In this document: positions 5,016 through 7,599 of the stretch, piece by piece | Layout: each line of letters begins with the position of its first letter | Position numbering within the stretch: the stretch's first letter is position 1 | From: Lachnospiraceae bacterium UBA1755 | GTDB lineage: Bacteria > Bacillota > Clostridia > Lachnospirales > Lachnospiraceae | DNA length: 7,599 bases | Reading direction: 5' to 3' | Assembly: GCA_002314805.1 (NCBI GenBank) | Contig: DCHJ01000003.1 | Location: 1-7,599, forward strand | Made by a program: the position numbers and the translations under genes | Notes under the pieces: model-generated | What the model was told of the DNA's origin: nothing | The model's database searches: none | What the model saw: the letters and a program-made list of their open reading frames with translations, nothing else

Positions 5016-6658
5016 GGGAAATAATTCTTTTCGATATACTGCCTCACTTCATTGATCCCGGCCTCATCCTGTGCTTCTATTTTGACAGTCATGGCTTCCT
5101 CGGTCACCGATTTACGCACCAGCAGCCAGCCGCCCGGCAGCTCCACTCTCACGCCGTCATAGGTTGAGACCTGCATGCCAAGCTCCTCATAATGTGCCTT
5201 AAGCCCGGAAAGCACCTCATCCATCTCTGCATATGACACCTTGTATCTCAGATCCGGACTGATGTGCGGGTCGGGCAGCCTGTCAGCCAGCTGCGCCAGT
5301 GTCGGCGCGGCGCCGGATATCTGACTGCCCGCTTCTGTGCCGGAGTCCTGACCTGCAGCATGACCTGCCAGAAAATCTCCCATGCAGAGTCCTGCATATA
5401 TACCGTCATCATGCCCCAGTTCACTGAAGAAAAAGTGACCGCTTATCTCTCCCGCGATAATACTGCCGTGCTCCAGAAATTTCTTTTTAATGAAAGCGTG
5501 TCCGCTGCGCTCCAGTATAGCCTCTCCGCCCATGGCGCTGATGGCATCAGGGACGATCCTGCTGCATTTCTGATCATAAACCACAGAGAAGCTGCCGTCA
5601 CTTAAGCTATCCCTGATATCCTGTGCAGTTGCAGACTCGACGTCCGCTGCACCATTTGCCTGATATGCTGCAGCCGCAGGCATACCCGTCTTATCAGCAG
5701 CGTCCATCAGTATGCTTTTTTCCGGATGTGCGCCTGAAGCAGCGATGTGAGTCTTATTGACAGTATCTTCTGCGTTATCACATACCTCTGTGCCCTCAAA
5801 GCTCCTTCCTGTCGCATGCTCTGTAAGCATGATAAGTGCTTTCTCGTTTATCACAGGACGACCCAGATTATCGATAAATACCGCCCTGTCTCCGTCTCCG
5901 TCGAAAGCAACGCCAAAATCCGCACCGGTTTCAAGCACTTTAGCTCTGACTGCATCCAGATTCTTAAAATCCGCCGGATTGGGATTTCGGTTGGGAAAAC
6001 GCCCGTCCGCTTGTCCGAAAAGTTCCACTACATCATAGCCCAAAGAGCGATAGAGCTCCGGAGCGATGCCTGCAGTGGTACCGTTTCCGATATCGAGCAC
6101 TGCCCTGAGTCCACAGCCTCCTTTTACCAGACCGCTGATATAATCCTTATATTTCTTTACTACACTGATACTTTCATATACTGATCCGGATGCTCCGGAC
6201 TCCGTACCGGCATCAGGCACCGTACCGGATGCTGCGCCTGTCTCCTCTGCGCCTGAGCTTTCCTTCTGATACGCCCTGACTTCGGCCTCGATGGACTTGA
6301 TCTGCGCAGGAGTCGGCGGATAATCTCCGAACATGAGCTTGATACCGTTGTACCCTGCAGGATTGTGAGAAGCCGTGACTATAGCCAGAGCATACGCATC
6401 AAAGCATGCTTTGCTCTTGGCAAAATATGCGACCGGAGTAGGAACTATACCGATATCTATGATATGTGCGCCTTCCTCAGCGAGCCCTGCCGTAAGCTTT
6501 TCCCTGATAGCAGGTGTACTCACTCTCACGTCTCCGGCCACAACTATGCTGCCGCCGGCAAGACGGTGTCCTATCGCACGCCCGACCAGACGCATCTCTT
6601 CTGCGTCAAACTCTTCACCGTATTTTCCCCTGATATCACAATCCTTGTATATACTCAT
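4994..6658 (-). CDS. Phosphoglucomutase/phosphomannomutase family enzyme with loop inserts
   Basis: 554 residues; typical PMM/PGM enzymes have about 450-465. It moves a phosphate between C1 and C6 of a hexose through a phosphoserine and Mg2+, in the cytoplasm. All active-site loops are present: TASHNP with phosphoserine S97, metal loop DGDGDR (253-258), sugar-binding GEISGH (403-408) and the phosphate-binding RKSVTEE (515-521). The N-terminal YKDCDIRGKYGEE fits the family start, supporting the ATG at 6658, although no good ribosome-binding site precedes it (only AAAAGATAAG). Compared with Pseudomonas AlgC (S108, D242, E325, R421) the spacings are longer by about 22, 65 and 15 residues. The extra sequence is Ala/Gly/Ser/Thr/Glu-rich: residues about 134-160, 287-350 and 431-451. 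Substrate preference (glucose, mannose, other) cannot be decided. It follows the kinase gene by 251 bp of repeats. Confidence 0.88.
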   Translation of the reverse strand: MSIYKDCDIRGKYGEEFDAEEMRLVGRAIGHRLAGGSIVVAGDVRVSTPAIREKLTAGLAEEGAHIIDIGIVPTPVAYFAKSKACFDAYALAIVTASHNPAGYNGIKLMFGDYPPTPAQIKSIEAEVRAYQKESSGAEETGAASGTVPDAGTESGASGSVYESISVVKKYKDYISGLVKGGCGLRAVLDIGNGTTAGIAPELYRSLGYDVVELFGQADGRFPNRNPNPADFKNLDAVRAKVLETGADFGVAFDGDGDRAVFIDNLGRPVINEKALIMLTEHATGRSFEGTEVCDNAEDTVNKTHIAASGAHPEKSILMDAADKTGMPAAAAYQANGAADVESATAQDIRDSLSDGSFSVVYDQKCSRIVPDAISAMGGEAILERSGHAFIKKKFLEHGSIIAGEISGHFFFSELGHDDGIYAGLCMGDFLAGHAAGQDSGTEAGSQISGAAPTLAQLADRLPDPHISPDLRYKVSYAEMDEVLSGLKAHYEELGMQVSTYDGVRVELPGGWLLVRKSVTEEAMTVKIEAQDEAGINEVRQYIEKNYFPDSRHAD

Positions 6659-6671
6659 CTTATCTTTTCAG

Positions 6672-6927
6672 CTTTGCTGTATATGCGGTAAATGTACTGA
6701 TACTGTCTCTGTTATCTTTGCCGGCACGCAGTGAATGTACCGGTAAGGTCTCTTTATCTTTGCCGGCACGCAGTGAATGTACCGGCAAGGTCTCTTTATC
6801 TTTGCCGGCACGCAGTGAATGTACCGGCAAGGTCTTTTTTCTCTGTACTGCATACAGCTAATGTAACCGCAAAACCCCTTTTTCTCTGCCGTACATGCTG
6901 CAAATGTACTTATACTGTCTCTCTTAT
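6672..6927. repeat. Six-unit 42-44-bp tandem repeat array
   Basis: Head-to-tail units at about 6672-6715, 6716-6757, 6758-6799, 6800-6841, 6841-6883 and 6884-6927. The three central units are exactly 42 bp and nearly identical: units 2 and 3 differ by one base, and unit 4 differs from unit 3 only at its border. The outer three are diverged but keep a core of AATGTA. In the minus-strand RNA each central unit can fold a stem of up to 10 bp, TTGCCGGTAC with GTGCCGGCAA (one G-U pair, 9-nt loop); the second unit loses one pair. The last unit (6884-6927) has a perfect GTACAT/ATGTAC stem and overlaps the kinase's last codons and stop. There are no unique spacers, so this is not CRISPR. The array fills the gap between kinase and mutase genes. 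Any role in mRNA processing is inference. Confidence 0.9.
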
Positions 6928-7599
6928 CTTCGCCTTGAATGCATCGAATATCTCATCATACTTCTGCCGGCCGGCCTCACTGATATGCGGCCTGGCAATT
7001 TTTGCAAATCTTCCCATGCGGTCTGCTGCCTCTGAAAGCGAAGCATAGTGCACAGCTGCCGCACCCAGCATCGCGCCTCCGATCGCAGCATCGGTGACCT
7101 CCGGTACCTTGATGGATCTGCCCAGTATGTTGGCTCTGAGCTGCAGCCATTCATCGGATCTGCAGGCTCCGCCCGTCGCGTATATCACATCGCCCACATC
7201 GCAGCCGAGCTCCTCAAGCTTTTCAAAGCACAGCCTCTCAACATAGGAGATACCCTCAATAACCGCCGTGTAGCTGGTATGTCCCCCGAAACCCCCAAAG
7301 CTCTTGTCGAGAAACGGGAATCTCTCGCCGGGCACAAGCAGCGGATACTCCAGCATGCCTGTCGGTGTCTCCACAGGAATACGTGCATTCAGAGCCTGCA
7401 GGACTGCACTGCTGTCTGCCCCCTGTGGTATGAACCATTCATTGATGCATCTGGCACCTACGTTGCTGGCACCTCCCGGCATCCACCAGCCCTCCGGATG
7501 CTTATGGCAATATACACAGCCTGTCGGATCACTTATATAGCTTTTGGTAACTCCCTTGAGCACCAGCGTGGTACCTATGATGCTCGCCCATTCGCCGGG
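6910..7599 (-). CDS. FGGY-family carbohydrate kinase, C-terminal part (D-ribulokinase-like)
   Basis: Partial: the reading frame is open through the right edge, so the N-terminal half and true start lie outside; 229 residues are seen. FGGY kinases phosphorylate ketoses or polyols with ATP. The first visible residues, GEWASIIGTTLVLKGVT, hold the GT(T/S) nucleotide-phosphate loop that opens the C-terminal domain. HPEGWWMPGGASNVGA follows, which resembles the cyanobacterial/plant D-ribulokinase group (SePSK/AtXK-1 type) more than classical XylB; this is my recollection of the family and only moderately sure. Further on is the second FGGY signature region: ATGGACRSDEWLQLRANILG, then VPEVTDAAIGGAMLGAA. 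The last codons, KIRETV and the TAA stop, lie inside the first unit of the downstream repeat array. The downstream mutase and importer support a role in sugar use. Confidence 0.88.
   Translation of the reverse strand, partial: PGEWASIIGTTLVLKGVTKSYISDPTGCVYCHKHPEGWWMPGGASNVGARCINEWFIPQGADSSAVLQALNARIPVETPTGMLEYPLLVPGERFPFLDKSFGGFGGHTSYTAVIEGISYVERLCFEKLEELGCDVGDVIYATGGACRSDEWLQLRANILGRSIKVPEVTDAAIGGAMLGAAAVHYASLSEAADRMGRFAKIARPHISEAGRQKYDEIFDAFKAKIRETV

Noticed and set aside
5747..6184. Plus-strand 145-residue frame inside the mutase
   Set aside because: It is antisense to conserved PMM/PGM motifs and has no independent support.
6668..6853. Minus-strand 61-residue frame with a 14-residue repeat (CRYIHCVPAKIKRP-type)
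   Set aside because: It exists because 42 is divisible by 3, and both strands are open through the array. No ribosome-binding site precedes its ATG, the outer units break the frame, and unit-to-unit changes do not look protein-constrained.
6672..6927. CRISPR array
   Set aside because: The units are contiguous with no unique spacers, and no cas genes are seen.
6731..7048. Plus-strand open frame across the repeat array and the kinase end
   Set aside because: It is antisense to the kinase and made of repeat translations rich in Cys and Arg, with no start signal.
7561..7563. GTG at 7563 as kinase start
   Set aside because: The frame continues upstream to the window edge with conserved FGGY sequence (GEWASIIGTTL), so the gene is simply cut by the window.

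Overview
The window looks like part of the chromosome of an anaerobic Gram-positive Clostridia-type bacterium, probably Lachnospiraceae-like. This is inferred from the strong GGAGG ribosome-binding sites, a lipobox-bearing substrate-binding lipoprotein, the style of the GreA and CUT2-type sugar transporter proteins, and moderate GC. No rRNA, tRNA or phage marker is present to fix the taxonomy. Every gene I accept is on the minus strand, so biological reading order runs from high to low coordinates.

In transcription order: (1) the C-terminal 229 residues of an FGGY-family sugar kinase, resembling D-ribulokinase/xylulokinase-type enzymes, open at the window's right edge (7599-6910). (2) A roughly 250-bp spacer filled by six head-to-tail 42-44-bp repeat units able to form hairpins (6927-6672). 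The first unit overlaps the last codons of the kinase. (3) A phosphoglucomutase/phosphomannomutase-family enzyme (6658-4994) with all four active-site motifs but about 100 extra residues in three inserts. (4) A 434-bp regulatory spacer (4993-4560) with a duplicated copy of the mutase 3' end, paired palindromes CCTGTCAGG, a plus-oriented terminator-like hairpin and a good extended -10 promoter. (5) A three-gene sugar ABC importer: binding lipoprotein (4559-3474), tandem ATPase (3376-1880) and permease (1878-862). A strong intercistronic hairpin follows the binding-protein gene, and there is a 1-nt gap between ATPase and permease. (6) A 349-bp spacer with a terminator and candidate promoters. 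(7) greA (512-15), a transcription elongation factor unrelated to sugar uptake.

Functionally, items 1, 3 and 5 fit a carbohydrate uptake and phosphorylation locus. The lipoprotein captures a sugar (pentose, ketose or related, not resolvable here), the RbsA/RbsC-like importer brings it in, the FGGY kinase phosphorylates a ketose or polyol, and the mutase interconverts sugar 1- and 6-phosphates. The promoter in front of the binding-protein gene suggests that the importer is its own transcription unit rather than a simple extension of kinase-mutase.

I see no clearly novel enzymatic system. The least ordinary features are the repeat array grown from the 3' end of the kinase gene, a similar 3'-end duplication after the mutase gene, the loop inserts in the mutase, and the fully degenerate second ATP site of the transporter ATPase.
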